64,000 nt of DNA from Anoxybacillus amylolyticus (GCF_001634285.1 NZ_CP015439.1:62001-126000); one strand, 5' to 3'. Shown: positions 1 to 8,642, numbered from the stretch's first letter. Numbers and translations are program-made. The notes: generated by a model from the letters alone, not told the origin.

Positions 1-909
1 TTCCATCACTATCGTCGACAGACCATCAATAATTGCCGAGTGTGGATTTGTGTTAAAATCGATAGATACAAGCGGTTCTGTTGTAAAATCGAGAATACCT
101 TTTAATGAACCGTTCGCCGCGCGAACAAACGCTTCGTTTACTCCATCAACCGTAACTTCTCGCTTCAAGTCAACGACTAAATCAACAAGCGAAACGTTTG
201 GTGTCGGAACGCGAAGCGCCATACCGTGCAGCTTTCCTTTTAGATGCGGCAAGACGAGCGCTAACGCTTTTGCGGCACCTGTCGTTGTTGGGATAATGGA
301 TTGGGCGCAGGAACGAGCGCGACGCAAATCTTTATGGGGGTTGTCAATATTTTTTTGATCGTTCGTATATGCATGGACGGTCGTCATCAGCCCGTTTTCA
401 ATTCCAAACGTTTGGTCGAGTACTTTCACGACCGGTGCTAAGCAGTTTGTCGTGCACGAAGCGTTGGAAATGATAAAATGGTTGTCAATATCAAGCATCT
501 CTTCATTCACGCCCATGACGATAGTGACGTCTTCGTTTTTGCCAGGTGCGGTTAAAATCACGCGCTTTGCCCCTGCTTCTAAATGGAGGCTTGCTTTTTC
601 CTTCGAATTGAACTTCCCTGTCGCTTCAATGACAATATCGATATCCAGTTCTTTCCATGGGAGCTGTTGTGGGTCGCGTGAATTGAGAAGCAGCACTTTC
701 TTTCCGTTCACTAAAAGTCCATCTTCAAGCGCAACTACTTCTCCTGCAAATTTTCCGTGAGTGGAGTCATATTTTATTAAATGAGCTAACGTTTCTGGGG
801 GATAGCTCGCATTAATCGCAACGATAGTTAAGTTTTCGGCATCGATGGCATTACGAAACACCATTCGTCCAATTCGTCCAAACCCATTAATCGCTACTTT
901 CGCCTTCAT
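1..909 (-). CDS. gapB: NADP-type glyceraldehyde-3-phosphate dehydrogenase GapB, C-terminus cut by window edge
   Basis: The first 303 residues of a GAPDH are visible; the usual length is about 335-340. The Rossmann start NGFGRIGR and the catalytic Cys motif SNASCTTNCLAP are intact, and NPHKDLRRARS follows. GapB is the gluconeogenic paralogue in Bacillus, converting 1,3-bisphosphoglycerate to glyceraldehyde-3-phosphate. The choice of GapB over GapA rests on the position next to coaE-mutM-polA and on the CcpN-type sites upstream. The ATG at 909 has a GAGGAG ribosome binding site about 9 nt upstream. Confidence 0.9.
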   Translation of the reverse strand, partial: MKAKVAINGFGRIGRMVFRNAIDAENLTIVAINASYPPETLAHLIKYDSTHGKFAGEVVALEDGLLVNGKKVLLLNSRDPQQLPWKELDIDIVIEATGKFNSKEKASLHLEAGAKRVILTAPGKNEDVTIVMGVNEEMLDIDNHFIISNASCTTNCLAPVVKVLDQTFGIENGLMTTVHAYTNDQKNIDNPHKDLRRARSCAQSIIPTTTGAAKALALVLPHLKGKLHGMALRVPTPNVSLVDLVVDLKREVTVDGVNEAFVRAANGSLKGILDFTTEPLVSIDFNTNPHSAIIDGLSTIVME

Positions 910-930
910 TAAATTTTCTCCTCTCAAATA

Positions 931-975
931 TATGTTATACTAATTATCACCTTTTCACATAAATAGTATATCATA
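931..975 (-). promoter_or_regulatory. gapB promoter region with two CcpN-type operator sites
   Basis: Read on the gene strand, TATGATATACT (975-965) and, on the opposite strand, TATGTTATACT (931-941) each match TRTGHYATAYW, the CcpN consensus as I remember it from B. subtilis. The first overlaps a likely -10 box, TATACT (970-965); the -35 is poor. CcpN represses gapB and pckA on glycolytic carbon in B. subtilis. The site match is direct; the regulator's presence in this genome is inferred. Confidence 0.6.
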
Positions 976-1011
976 TTTTAAATATTTGTGTAGAGGAAAT
1001 CGTACAAAAAA

Positions 1012-1042
1012 CAAAAAAGACGTCCTATTTTTACAGGACGTC
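1012..1042 (-). terminator. Intrinsic terminator after coaE
   Basis: An 8-bp perfect stem (GACGTCCT / AGGACGTC, 1019-1026 and 1035-1042) is followed on the minus strand by a T-rich run. The stem starts inside the last codons of coaE, so the stop codon lies in the loop. Confidence 0.8.
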
Positions 1043-1627
1043 CCATTCGCTTAAAATCGCCAAAAGCTGCTGTCTCGTTTGGTCAATTGTTCCGTTATTA
1101 TCAATAACAACATCGGCGCATGCTTTTTTTTCACTTAGCGGCATTTGCGAACGAATACGGGCAAGTGCGTCTTCTTGCGAAAAGCCGTTCCGTTTCATGA
1201 GCCGCTCCAGCTGAATTGCTTCGTCTACATAAACGACAATAATTTTATCTACAAAATGGGTGAGGTTACTTTCAAACAAAAGTGGGATATCAAGTACGAC
1301 GACCGGCTTTTTTTTAAGAATCTTGTCCCGTTCGTCAAGCATTTTTTTTCGCACCACCGGGTGGACGATGGCGTTTAGCTGTTTCCTCTTTTCTTCATCT
1401 TGAAAAATAAGCGCTCCTAATTTCGGGCGGTCAATTTCTCCATTTTCTTGCAATATATCCTTCCCGAACGTCTCGACAATGCGGACGTATGCTTCTTCCC
1501 CTACATTTACGACTTCCCGAGCAATCTTATCTGCATCAACAACAGGAATATTCCACTCTTTTAGCATATTTGCTACCGTGCTTTTTCCACTGGCAATGCC
1601 ACCTGTTAATCCAATGGTTAGCGCCAT
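1031..1627 (-). CDS. coaE: Dephospho-CoA kinase
   Basis: 198 aa, the usual CoaE length. It performs the last step of CoA synthesis, phosphorylating the 3'-hydroxyl of dephospho-CoA. The P-loop [12 protein letters not shown] sits at residues 5-16, followed by the VVDADKIAR segment and the ERLMKRNG lid region. The frame is open for 40 more codons upstream, but the ATG at 1627 has the AAGGGGGAGG ribosome binding site and begins the conserved N-terminus. It follows mutM by 13 nt, so mutM and coaE are probably cotranscribed. In B. subtilis ytaF lies between these two genes; it is absent here. Confidence 0.92.
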   Translation of the reverse strand: MALTIGLTGGIASGKSTVANMLKEWNIPVVDADKIAREVVNVGEEAYVRIVETFGKDILQENGEIDRPKLGALIFQDEEKRKQLNAIVHPVVRKKMLDERDKILKKKPVVVLDIPLLFESNLTHFVDKIIVVYVDEAIQLERLMKRNGFSQEDALARIRSQMPLSEKKACADVVIDNNGTIDQTRQQLLAILSEWDVL

Positions 1628-1640
1628 TTTCCTCCCCCTT

Positions 1641-2462
1641 TTATTGTTGGCAACGTGCACAATAATGCGTGCCACGTCCAGCAACGGTGATTTTTTGTAC
1701 AGGGTGCCCACATCGTTTGCATGGCTCTCCTTTACGACCGTACACAAACAATTGTTGCTGAAACGTTCCTGCTTTTCCTTCCGTATTCACATAAGAGCGA
1801 ACCGTGCTCCCCCCGTGGATAATCGCCTCTCCTAGCGTTTCTGCGATTTCCCGATGAAGCCGTTCGATTTCTTCCACTGTCAGTGACGAAGCCGACCGTT
1901 CAGGATGAAGGAACGAGCGAAATAACGCTTCATCGACATAAATGTTACCCAGCCCAGCGACTACCGTTTGGTCTAATAGAACGCTTTTGATCGTTCGATT
2001 CGTTTTTTTTAGCTTATCCATGAGAAATGTTGGCGTAAATGCCGATGAAAATGGCTCCGGCCCTAATTTTGCAAGCGGGAGCTCTTTCTCTTCCTCTCCC
2101 GCTTTAAATAGGTGCATCGTTCCAAACTTTCGCACATCCCGATACCGCAGCTGTGTTCCGTCGTGGAAATGGAAAATGACGTGTGTATGGGGTTCCAACG
2201 GCACAGAAGCAGGCACTACACGATAGCGCCCTTCCATGCGCAAATGTGAAACGAGCACATAGTCGTCGAGCAAAAATTTCAAAAACTTCCCACGGCGTTC
2301 GATGTCGTGAACCGTTTGCCCTTGCAGCATTTCCATAAACGTTGCTACGTTCGGCTTTTTAATAATATTTTCCCAAAATACTTCCACACGTTCAATCGTT
2401 TTGCTGACGGTTAACGGAAGAAGCGTGCGTTTCACTGTTTCCACTTCTGGTAATTCTGGCAA
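1641..2462 (-). CDS. mutM: Formamidopyrimidine-DNA glycosylase (Fpg/MutM)
   Basis: 273 aa, full length. It excises 8-oxoguanine and other oxidised purines and nicks the abasic site. The invariant PELPEVE N-terminus is present after the initiator Met; Pro2 is the nucleophile and Glu3 the general acid in this family. The C-terminal zinc finger is complete (CKRC, then CARC 16 residues later). It lies directly downstream of polA with a 15-nt gap, the conserved Bacillus arrangement that couples base-excision repair to gap filling. Confidence 0.95.
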   Translation of the reverse strand: MPELPEVETVKRTLLPLTVSKTIERVEVFWENIIKKPNVATFMEMLQGQTVHDIERRGKFLKFLLDDYVLVSHLRMEGRYRVVPASVPLEPHTHVIFHFHDGTQLRYRDVRKFGTMHLFKAGEEEKELPLAKLGPEPFSSAFTPTFLMDKLKKTNRTIKSVLLDQTVVAGLGNIYVDEALFRSFLHPERSASSLTVEEIERLHREIAETLGEAIIHGGSTVRSYVNTEGKAGTFQQQLFVYGRKGEPCKRCGHPVQKITVAGRGTHYCARCQQ

Positions 2463-2477
2463 TGTAAATCACTTCCT

Positions 2478-5105
2478 TTATTTCGCGTCATACCATGTTG
2501 GTCCGTAATGATAGTCGACTTTCAATGGAACACGCAATTCGACGGTGTGTTCCATGACAGCTGGAACGATTTTCGCTAATTGTTCCACTTCATCTTTCGG
2601 CGCCTCTAAAATGAGTTCGTCATGCACTTGCAGTAAAATTCGTGCGCGCATCCCTTCTTTTTGCAAGCGCTCTGCTAAGTCAATCATCGCCTTTTTAATA
2701 ATGTCTGCCGCACTTCCTTGAATGGGTGTATTCATCGCTGTCCGCTCGGCAAAGCTGCGCAAATTGAAATTGCGGCTTGTAATGTCAGGCAAATAACGAC
2801 GGCGATGCAAAAGCGTCGTCACATATCCCGTCTGCTTTGCTTGTTGCACAATGTCTTCCATATATTGTTTCACCCCAGGAAAACTCGCAAAATACCGCTC
2901 AATAAATTGCGCGGCTTCTTTGCGGGAAATGTTTAAATTTTGCGATAAGCCGTAGTCGCTAATGCCATACACGATGCCGAAATTCACCGCTTTGGCATGA
3001 CGCCGCATTTGCTGGGTTACTTCTTCCGCACGGACGTGGAAAATATCCATTGCTGTTTTCGTATGAATGTCTAAATCGTTTTGAAACGCAGCAATTAAGT
3101 TTTCATCGTTGGCGATGTGCGCTAACACGCGCAACTCAATTTGCGAATAATCTGCTGCAAAAATGACCCAATCTGGCTCTGATGGAACGAACGCTTGGCG
3201 AATTTTCCGCCCCTCTTCTAGACGAATTGGGATGTTTTGCAAGTTTGGCTCCGTCGAACTTAGCCGTCCTGTTTGCGTTAACGCTTGGTTAAAAATCGTA
3301 TGCACTTTGTTCGTGTCTTCGTGGACAACTTTTAGCAATCCCTCAATATAGGTAGACTGTAGTTTCCCAAGCTGACGATAATGCAAAATTTTCTCGACAA
3401 TTTCATGTTGTGGCGCTAATTTTTCTAACACATCTGCTGAAGTCGAATACCCCGTTTTGGTTTTTTTCAACGCTGGCAATTGTAATTTTTCAAATAAAAT
3501 CGTCCCGAGCTGTTTCGGAGAGTTAATGTTGAACGCTTGCCCTGCAAGCTCGTAAATTTCTTTCTCTAACGATTGTAGCTGTCCTTGAAGTTCTTGTCCC
3601 ATCGCTTTTAGCCGTTCAACATTAACAGTAATACCCAAAAATTCCATATCTGCTAATACGAGTGTGAGCGGCAATTCGAGTTCGGTAAATAATGCATATT
3701 GTTCGTTTGCTTTTAAATCAGCAATAAACGTATCTTTTAGAGCGCGAATTGCCGCTGCTTTCCGGACAAGATGTTCTGCCAATGCGGATTCATCCGGCAC
3801 TTTCTGCTTTGCCCCTTTTCCGTACACGATTTCGTCCGGTTGCACGTCTGTATACTGTTTTGTCTTCGCTATCGAAGCAATGTCTTCTGTCGATTGGGAC
3901 GGATTTAAAAGATAAGAAGCGATAAGCAAGTCAAAATCGACCCCACACATTGCAATACCTTTCCAGCGTAACGCGACAATGGCCCTCTTGGCATCAAAGA
4001 CACTTTTTTTCATTTTGTCGTCTTCTAGCCATTGTTTAAAGGCCGCCGACGACAAGGCGATTTCCGCCGGAATAAAAAAGTTCCCTTTTTCGTTTGCAAT
4101 GGCAAAACCAAGAATCGGAGCTTTATGATAGTTTTCTTCTAGTACTTCGACAACCACCGCAGCCTCGTCGGTCAACATTTCTTTCGTTACTTCTTTGACG
4201 ATAGTATACGAAATAGCGTTTAAATGCGCTGGTTGCTCTTGTTCTGTCGGAGCAAATTTTCCAAGCAACGATTGAAAACCAAGCTCTTTAAAGAGTGCGA
4301 TAACTTTATCTACATCGTATCCTTCGTATTTCGTGTCTTCGAGCGTAATAGCAAGCGGGGCGTCGCGCAAAATGGTCGCTAGTTGTTTGCTCATCAACGC
4401 TACGTCGCGATATTGTGTAAGATTTTCTTTTACTTTTTTTCCGCTTACTTGTTCTAACGAATCTAGTAATTGCTCGACTGTCCCGAACTCTTTTAACAGC
4501 TTCAGCGCCGTTTTCTCCCCAATGCCCGGCACCCCTGGGATGTTGTCAGACGCATCGCCCATTAACCCTTTTAAATCAATAATTTGCGCAGGGGTGATCC
4601 CGTACTTTTCTTTCACTGTTCCCGGTGTATACGATTCAACATCAGTAATTCCTTTTCTTGTAATATCTACTGTCACATGGTCGGACGCTAGTTGCGTTAA
4701 GTCGCGGTCTCCGGAAATAATTTTAACGTCAAATCCTTCTTTTTCCGCTTGCGTGCATAACGTTCCGATAATATCGTCTGCTTCATACCGGTCTAGCTCA
4801 TACGTACGAATGTGGTATGCCTCCAATAATTTGCGTAAAAACGGAAACTGCTCTGACAACTCCGGGGGAGTTTTTTGTCTTCCGCCCTTATATTCGCCAA
4901 ACGTTTCATGACGAAACGTCGTTTTTCCTGCATCAAATGCTACTAATAAATGGGTTGGTTTTTCTTCTTCTAAAATTTTCATGAGCATCATCGTAAACCC
5001 ATAAATCGCATTTGTATGAATGCCTTTATCGTTATGTAAAAGCGGCAACGCAAAAAAGGCACGATAGGCAATGCTATTGCCGTCGATCAATACTAGCTTC
5101 TTCAT
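2478..5105 (-). CDS. polA: DNA polymerase I
   Basis: 875 aa. Order: 5'-3' exonuclease (about 1-290), a vestigial 3'-5' exonuclease domain (about 300-465), and the polymerase domain with motif A DYSQIELRVLAH, motif B RRHAKAVNFGIVYG and motif C VHDELILEAP. The position of the proofreading DxE reads VVVEVLEENY, so one metal ligand is missing, as in the Geobacillus 'Bst' enzyme. Replaces RNA primers and fills repair gaps. A GGAGGAGG ribosome binding site precedes ATG 5105. A terminator separates it from phoR, so it likely has its own promoter (extended -10 TGATACAAT upstream). Confidence 0.96.
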   Translation of the reverse strand: MKKLVLIDGNSIAYRAFFALPLLHNDKGIHTNAIYGFTMMLMKILEEEKPTHLLVAFDAGKTTFRHETFGEYKGGRQKTPPELSEQFPFLRKLLEAYHIRTYELDRYEADDIIGTLCTQAEKEGFDVKIISGDRDLTQLASDHVTVDITRKGITDVESYTPGTVKEKYGITPAQIIDLKGLMGDASDNIPGVPGIGEKTALKLLKEFGTVEQLLDSLEQVSGKKVKENLTQYRDVALMSKQLATILRDAPLAITLEDTKYEGYDVDKVIALFKELGFQSLLGKFAPTEQEQPAHLNAISYTIVKEVTKEMLTDEAAVVVEVLEENYHKAPILGFAIANEKGNFFIPAEIALSSAAFKQWLEDDKMKKSVFDAKRAIVALRWKGIAMCGVDFDLLIASYLLNPSQSTEDIASIAKTKQYTDVQPDEIVYGKGAKQKVPDESALAEHLVRKAAAIRALKDTFIADLKANEQYALFTELELPLTLVLADMEFLGITVNVERLKAMGQELQGQLQSLEKEIYELAGQAFNINSPKQLGTILFEKLQLPALKKTKTGYSTSADVLEKLAPQHEIVEKILHYRQLGKLQSTYIEGLLKVVHEDTNKVHTIFNQALTQTGRLSSTEPNLQNIPIRLEEGRKIRQAFVPSEPDWVIFAADYSQIELRVLAHIANDENLIAAFQNDLDIHTKTAMDIFHVRAEEVTQQMRRHAKAVNFGIVYGISDYGLSQNLNISRKEAAQFIERYFASFPGVKQYMEDIVQQAKQTGYVTTLLHRRRYLPDITSRNFNLRSFAERTAMNTPIQGSAADIIKKAMIDLAERLQKEGMRARILLQVHDELILEAPKDEVEQLAKIVPAVMEHTVELRVPLKVDYHYGPTWYDAK

Positions 5106-5166
5106 TCGCTCTCCTCCTCCGATTTCGCTGCCCTTATTGTATCACGATTAACGAGGGAATGAAAAA

Positions 5167-5196
5167 AAGACGAGAACATTTTTTCGTTCTCGTCTT
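5167..5196 (-). terminator. Intrinsic terminator after phoPR
   Basis: Stem AAGACGAGAAC / GTTCTCGTCTT with an 8-nt loop, followed on the minus strand by a run of seven T. It closes the phoPR transcript before polA. Confidence 0.85.
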
Positions 5197-5289
5197 CAAG
5201 GGTTGGCTCCCTAGATGAAGGGGTTTTCACGTTCAGCGTACCAAACGTTTATGAATAGATCATTAAAAAGATGTTAACATTTTGTAAAT

Positions 5290-7041
5290 TCATACTTCTT
5301 TCGGAAAATGAACAGTAAACGTCGTACCTTTGCCGATTTGGCTTTTGACGGTAATATAGCCATGGTGGGCTTCGACAAGATGTTTGACAATTGCAAGTCC
5401 AAGCCCTGTTCCGCCCGAATTCCGGCTTCTCGCTTTATCGACGCGATAAAAGCGCTCAAAAATGCGAGGAATTTCTTTTTCCGCAATGCCAATACCCGTA
5501 TCTTCGACATGCACGAGCACTTCCTCTGACGATTCTTTCACTCGAACGATGACATGTCCATCTGCTGGCGTATACGTCAGCGCATTCGTAATTAAATTAA
5601 TAAAAATTTGCTTGAGTCGGTCGCTATCGCCGACGACATAAATGGAGTCCACAGCGTCTACCCGCAAATGAATATTTTTTTCTTCCGCTTTTCCCATGAA
5701 CATCGTCATTAATTCCGTCAACAGTCTGGTGAGGTTGACTTGCTCGAGGCGAAGTTGAAACCCGTGCTGCTCGATTTTCGATAAATCGAGTAAGTCTTGA
5801 ATTAAACTTTGTAGCCGTTCACTCTCTTGCAAAATAATTGATAAGAAATGTTCCAATGCTTTCTCATCTTTCATTGCCCCATCTAATAATGTTTCGGCAA
5901 AGCCTTTGATGGATGTAATCGGTGTTTTTAGTTCGTGCGATACGTTCGCGACAAAGTCTTTGCGCATCTGTTCTAGCTTTTTCAATTCCGTAATGTCATG
6001 GAACACGAGCACAATCCCTTTCCATTCGGCGTTTGTCCCAATAATTGGTGCCCCGTATACTTCAAAATATTTTCGCTCAATGTCAACCGTTAAGACGAGC
6101 TGTTTGCGCACTCTCGTTTCTTTTATAAAAATTTCGTCGACAAGCTGGATGATTTCTTTATAGGGAAACACCTCTGTATATAGCCGATGTAAATAATCGA
6201 CAGGACGAATATGGAAAATTTCCTTATACGCTCGGTTCACTAAATTAATGTATCCTCGACTATCAATTAAGATTAAGCCACTGCCTACGTTTTCAATCAG
6301 CGTATGCAGCCGGTCGGTTTGCATCTCTTGAATTTTGCTCATTTCTTGTAAATTGCGAGCTAAAATGTTGAGCGAATGCGTAAGCAGCCCTGTTTCTTCT
6401 CCGTGTTGCGTTTCATACACTCTCGCTTTATAGTTTCCTCGGGCTAGTTCAAAGGCAACTTTTGTTGCGGCTTCGATTGGCTTCATATGTTGTGCTGTAA
6501 TTTTCAATCCTAATAACACAATGACAATAAGCGCTGTGCCTAAACTGCTGACGAGCACTCCCCATATTTGTTGCGTCACTTTTTTTAAAGAATGGACAGA
6601 CGTGCTTAAAATGACGTGCCCATTCGCTTTTTTCCCATGTAAAAACGGAACGATGTAATAATAAATGTTTTGTTTTTCTTCCATGATCGATGCATTTTTT
6701 TCTTCTTTGCCATGTAAAATATCGCGGACGATTCGTTCGTGAGCGCTATCGCTAATAGTAGAAACTTGCCCTGTATCGATGACGATTTTCTCGTTTTCAT
6801 CAAGAACAGTAATGCGCGCAGACAGGGTGTCGCTCATCTGCTCGATTTGCCGACGTGCTGTATCAATTGGCTCGCTTTCAAGCAAAAGCGCAATCATTTT
6901 TGTTTCTTTTTCGATTCGTTTGTTCATCGTTTCCACATAAAAATCTTTAAACAACTGTCCTAACAACATTCCAAGGCAAACAAGAACTGTTACAATAAGC
7001 GAAACGAGCGCTACTACAAACCGAAAGCGAAAATCAGTCAT
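5290..7041 (-). CDS. phoR: Phosphate-starvation sensor histidine kinase PhoR
   Basis: 583 aa from ATG 7041. An in-frame TTG 18 nt upstream contains the ribosome binding site itself, so it is unlikely to be the start. Order: membrane segment (about 5-27), extracytoplasmic sensor, second membrane segment (about 160-182), HAMP, PAS, HisKA with phospho-acceptor His near 368 (NVSHELKTPIT), then HATPase with DTGIGI and GGTGLGLAI. It overlaps the end of phoP by 8 nt (ATG and TGA interlocked), indicating translational coupling. It phosphorylates PhoP when phosphate is scarce. Confidence 0.93.
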   Translation of the reverse strand: MTDFRFRFVVALVSLIVTVLVCLGMLLGQLFKDFYVETMNKRIEKETKMIALLLESEPIDTARRQIEQMSDTLSARITVLDENEKIVIDTGQVSTISDSAHERIVRDILHGKEEKNASIMEEKQNIYYYIVPFLHGKKANGHVILSTSVHSLKKVTQQIWGVLVSSLGTALIVIVLLGLKITAQHMKPIEAATKVAFELARGNYKARVYETQHGEETGLLTHSLNILARNLQEMSKIQEMQTDRLHTLIENVGSGLILIDSRGYINLVNRAYKEIFHIRPVDYLHRLYTEVFPYKEIIQLVDEIFIKETRVRKQLVLTVDIERKYFEVYGAPIIGTNAEWKGIVLVFHDITELKKLEQMRKDFVANVSHELKTPITSIKGFAETLLDGAMKDEKALEHFLSIILQESERLQSLIQDLLDLSKIEQHGFQLRLEQVNLTRLLTELMTMFMGKAEEKNIHLRVDAVDSIYVVGDSDRLKQIFINLITNALTYTPADGHVIVRVKESSEEVLVHVEDTGIGIAEKEIPRIFERFYRVDKARSRNSGGTGLGLAIVKHLVEAHHGYITVKSQIGKGTTFTVHFPKEV

Positions 7042-7744
7042 CGCTCTTTGGCTCCTCAAGCTTATAGCCTAGTCCGCGAATCGTTTTAATATAGAGCGGC
7101 TTTTTCGTATTTTGTTCAATTTTTTCGCGCAAATGGCTAATATGGACGTCAACGATGCGCGTATCTCCGGCAAAGTCGTAGTTCCATACCGCACTCAATA
7201 ACTGATCACGTGTTAATACCCGCCCCTTATTTTTCGCTAAATATAAAAGCAATTCAAATTCTTTTGGTGTTAATTCTAATAAATTATCTCGAAAATATGC
7301 TTCATATCGGTCTGGGAAAATGGACAATTCCCCAATGACGATCTTGTTGTTTTCCTCCTCTATTGGCACTGCCACCGGCTGAATACGCCGCAAAATCGCC
7401 TTCATGCGCGCCACGACTTCGCGTGGGCTGAACGGTTTTGTCATATAATCGTCTGCGCCAAGTTCAAGCCCGAGCACTTTATCAAACTCATCGTCTTTTG
7501 CTGTCAACATCAAAATCGGGACCATGATTTTTTGCTGGCGCAGTTGCTTACATACTTCGATGCCATCGATTTTCGGAAGCATTAAGTCAAGAATGATTAA
7601 ATCTGGTTGCTCGAGAATCGCTTTTTGCAAGCCTTCTTCGCCATCACTTGCTGTGATCACTTCAAACCCAGCTTGTTTTAAATTGTATTCTAAAAGTGTG
7701 ACAATAGATGGTTCATCGTCGACAATTAACACCTTCTTACTCAT
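7034..7744 (-). CDS. phoP: Phosphate-starvation response regulator PhoP
   Basis: 236 aa OmpR-type regulator. The receiver domain shows Asp9-Asp10, phospho-acceptor Asp53 (LIILDLMLP) and the conserved Lys in MTKPFSPRE; the winged-helix DNA-binding domain ends with IRGLGYKLE. The gene is complete. Its immediate upstream DNA is unusual: 13 nt before the ATG stands a perfect palindrome that belongs to a mobile-element remnant, and the local ribosome binding site is weak (AGCAGGAAAAG). A better site and a -10 box lie beyond the remnant near 8593-8628. Confidence 0.95.
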   Translation of the reverse strand: MSKKVLIVDDEPSIVTLLEYNLKQAGFEVITASDGEEGLQKAILEQPDLIILDLMLPKIDGIEVCKQLRQQKIMVPILMLTAKDDEFDKVLGLELGADDYMTKPFSPREVVARMKAILRRIQPVAVPIEEENNKIVIGELSIFPDRYEAYFRDNLLELTPKEFELLLYLAKNKGRVLTRDQLLSAVWNYDFAGDTRIVDVHISHLREKIEQNTKKPLYIKTIRGLGYKLEEPKSDD

Positions 7745-7756
7745 CTTTTCCTGCTA

Positions 7757-7786
7757 CTAAAAATATAGACAAACCTATATTTTTAG
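7757..7786. repeat. Perfect 12-bp inverted repeat at the mobile-element/phoP junction
   Basis: CTAAAAATATAG (7757-7768), a 6-nt loop, then CTATATTTTTAG (7775-7786). It lies between the end of the tnpB remnant and the phoP start codon, so any readthrough transcript would carry it in the phoP leader. It is AT-rich with no long T-run after it, so a strong terminator is unlikely. It probably marks the right end of the IS607-like element. Confidence 0.8.
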
Positions 7787-7915
7787 AGTGTTCCTGCTTC
7801 AACGAACCCGACCTCGCCAAAAGGCTACTATCGTTTGCATGGCTCTCCACAGGCGTTAATTCCCGACTAGCCATCGGTACATCCATACCGTCCTCGTTAC
7901 GTGAGAACGATATAG
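7764..7915 (-). pseudogene. Frameshifted C-terminal tail of tnpB
   Basis: Downstream of the fusion's stop, another minus frame reads RNEDGMDVPMASRELTPVES, a typical TnpB C-terminal tail. The fused gene ends at 7897 in the frame reading DYIVLT. A small indel near 7910-7920 therefore separates tail from body. This supports decay rather than a functional gene. Confidence 0.65.
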
Positions 7916-8535
7916 TCTGTTGCACGTAAAAGGGATGTTGCCGCATGAAGGTCTCTATCCATCGTATGACCACAACCATCACAAACATATATCGGATCCG
8001 ATAACTGGAGGTCTTTTTTCATATGCCCGCAACGAGAACACATTTTCGACGATGGATAAAATCGACTGACTTGTCTTACTTCCATGCCATATTTTTTGCA
8101 TTTATGAATGAGCCATGTTTGAAACGTATAAAAACATTGCTCTGCCATCGCTTTAGACAAATGACGGTTTTTCATCATCCCTTTGACGTTCAAGTTCTCG
8201 ATGACGACGTATCGTGGCTTGGTTCTCACCACTTCATTCGCTACAAATTTCACGTACTCCAAGCGAATATTCGCCAATCGAGCATGGAGCTTTTGCACCC
8301 TAAAAATATTTTTGTCTATATTCGCTCCTCTTTTCGTAGCAGGCTTTTCACCTCTCTTCTTTAGATTTTCGTATTTGCGAGATAAGGAGCGTTGTTCTCG
8401 CTTTAATTTCTTTTTCAACTTCCTCACTTTTGGGTTTCGGTAAGCTTTCAATACGCCTTCGTTATCCCATCTTTGTAGCGTTTTTACCGACACATGTAAC
8501 ATTTCTGCAAATTCTTTTGGTTTATAGTGTTTCAT
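7897..8535 (-). pseudogene. In-frame fusion of IS607 TnpA DNA-binding head to TnpB C-terminal half
   Basis: The 212-residue frame starts with a MerR-like helix-turn-helix (KPKEFAEMLHVSVKTLQRWD, residues 5-24), typical of IS607 TnpA, and at about residue 35 changes into TnpB. The TnpB part keeps the RuvC-II Glu (VVIENLNVKGM), both zinc-finger CxxC pairs (CSRC, CDGC) and the RuvC-III Asp (DRDLHAA). The RuvC-I Asp and the whole N-terminal half are gone, as is the recombinase catalytic domain. Nuclease and transposase activity should be lost. The most likely origin is an internal deletion; a protein with a DNA-binding role cannot be excluded. Confidence 0.8.
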
Positions 8536-8592
8536 GTCTATATTTTATAATGTTTAAACACTTTTGTATATTTTAAAAATCACTGTTTTCGT

Positions 8593-8628
8593 CCTCCTAG
8601 TAAGCAAACAGTTTTCTTTATTATACCA
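8593..8628 (-). promoter_or_regulatory. Probable original phoP ribosome binding site and extended -10, displaced
   Basis: On the minus strand TGGTATAAT (8628-8620), an extended -10, is followed by AGGAGG (8598-8593), an excellent ribosome binding site with no suitable start codon next to it. Joining this site to the phoP side at the AAAA shared by both junctions would put AGGAGG about 8 nt before the phoP ATG, ideal spacing. I infer the native phoP leader was split by the IS607-like element. Confidence 0.5.
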
Positions 8629-8642
8629 CATAAAAAAAAAGG

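Larger units (their letters stand above)
7757..8590 (-). mobile_element. Collapsed IS607-like element in the phoP leader
   Basis: Only one fused, frameshifted reading frame remains: the first ~35 codons of an IS607-type tnpA joined to the second half of tnpB. IS607 elements normally carry a complete MerR-headed serine recombinase and a complete TnpB. Boundaries are approximate: the palindrome at 7757-7786 on the phoP side and about 8590 on the other, next to a ribosome binding site that probably belonged to phoP. IS607 makes no classical target duplication, so exact ends cannot be fixed from this copy. Confidence 0.65.

Noticed and set aside
1479-1835. Plus-strand frame over coaE and mutM
   Set aside because: Shadow of two well-supported minus-strand genes; no ribosome binding site or recognisable domain.
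4333-4911. 192-codon plus frame inside polA
   Set aside because: Antisense to a conserved polymerase; length follows from codon bias.
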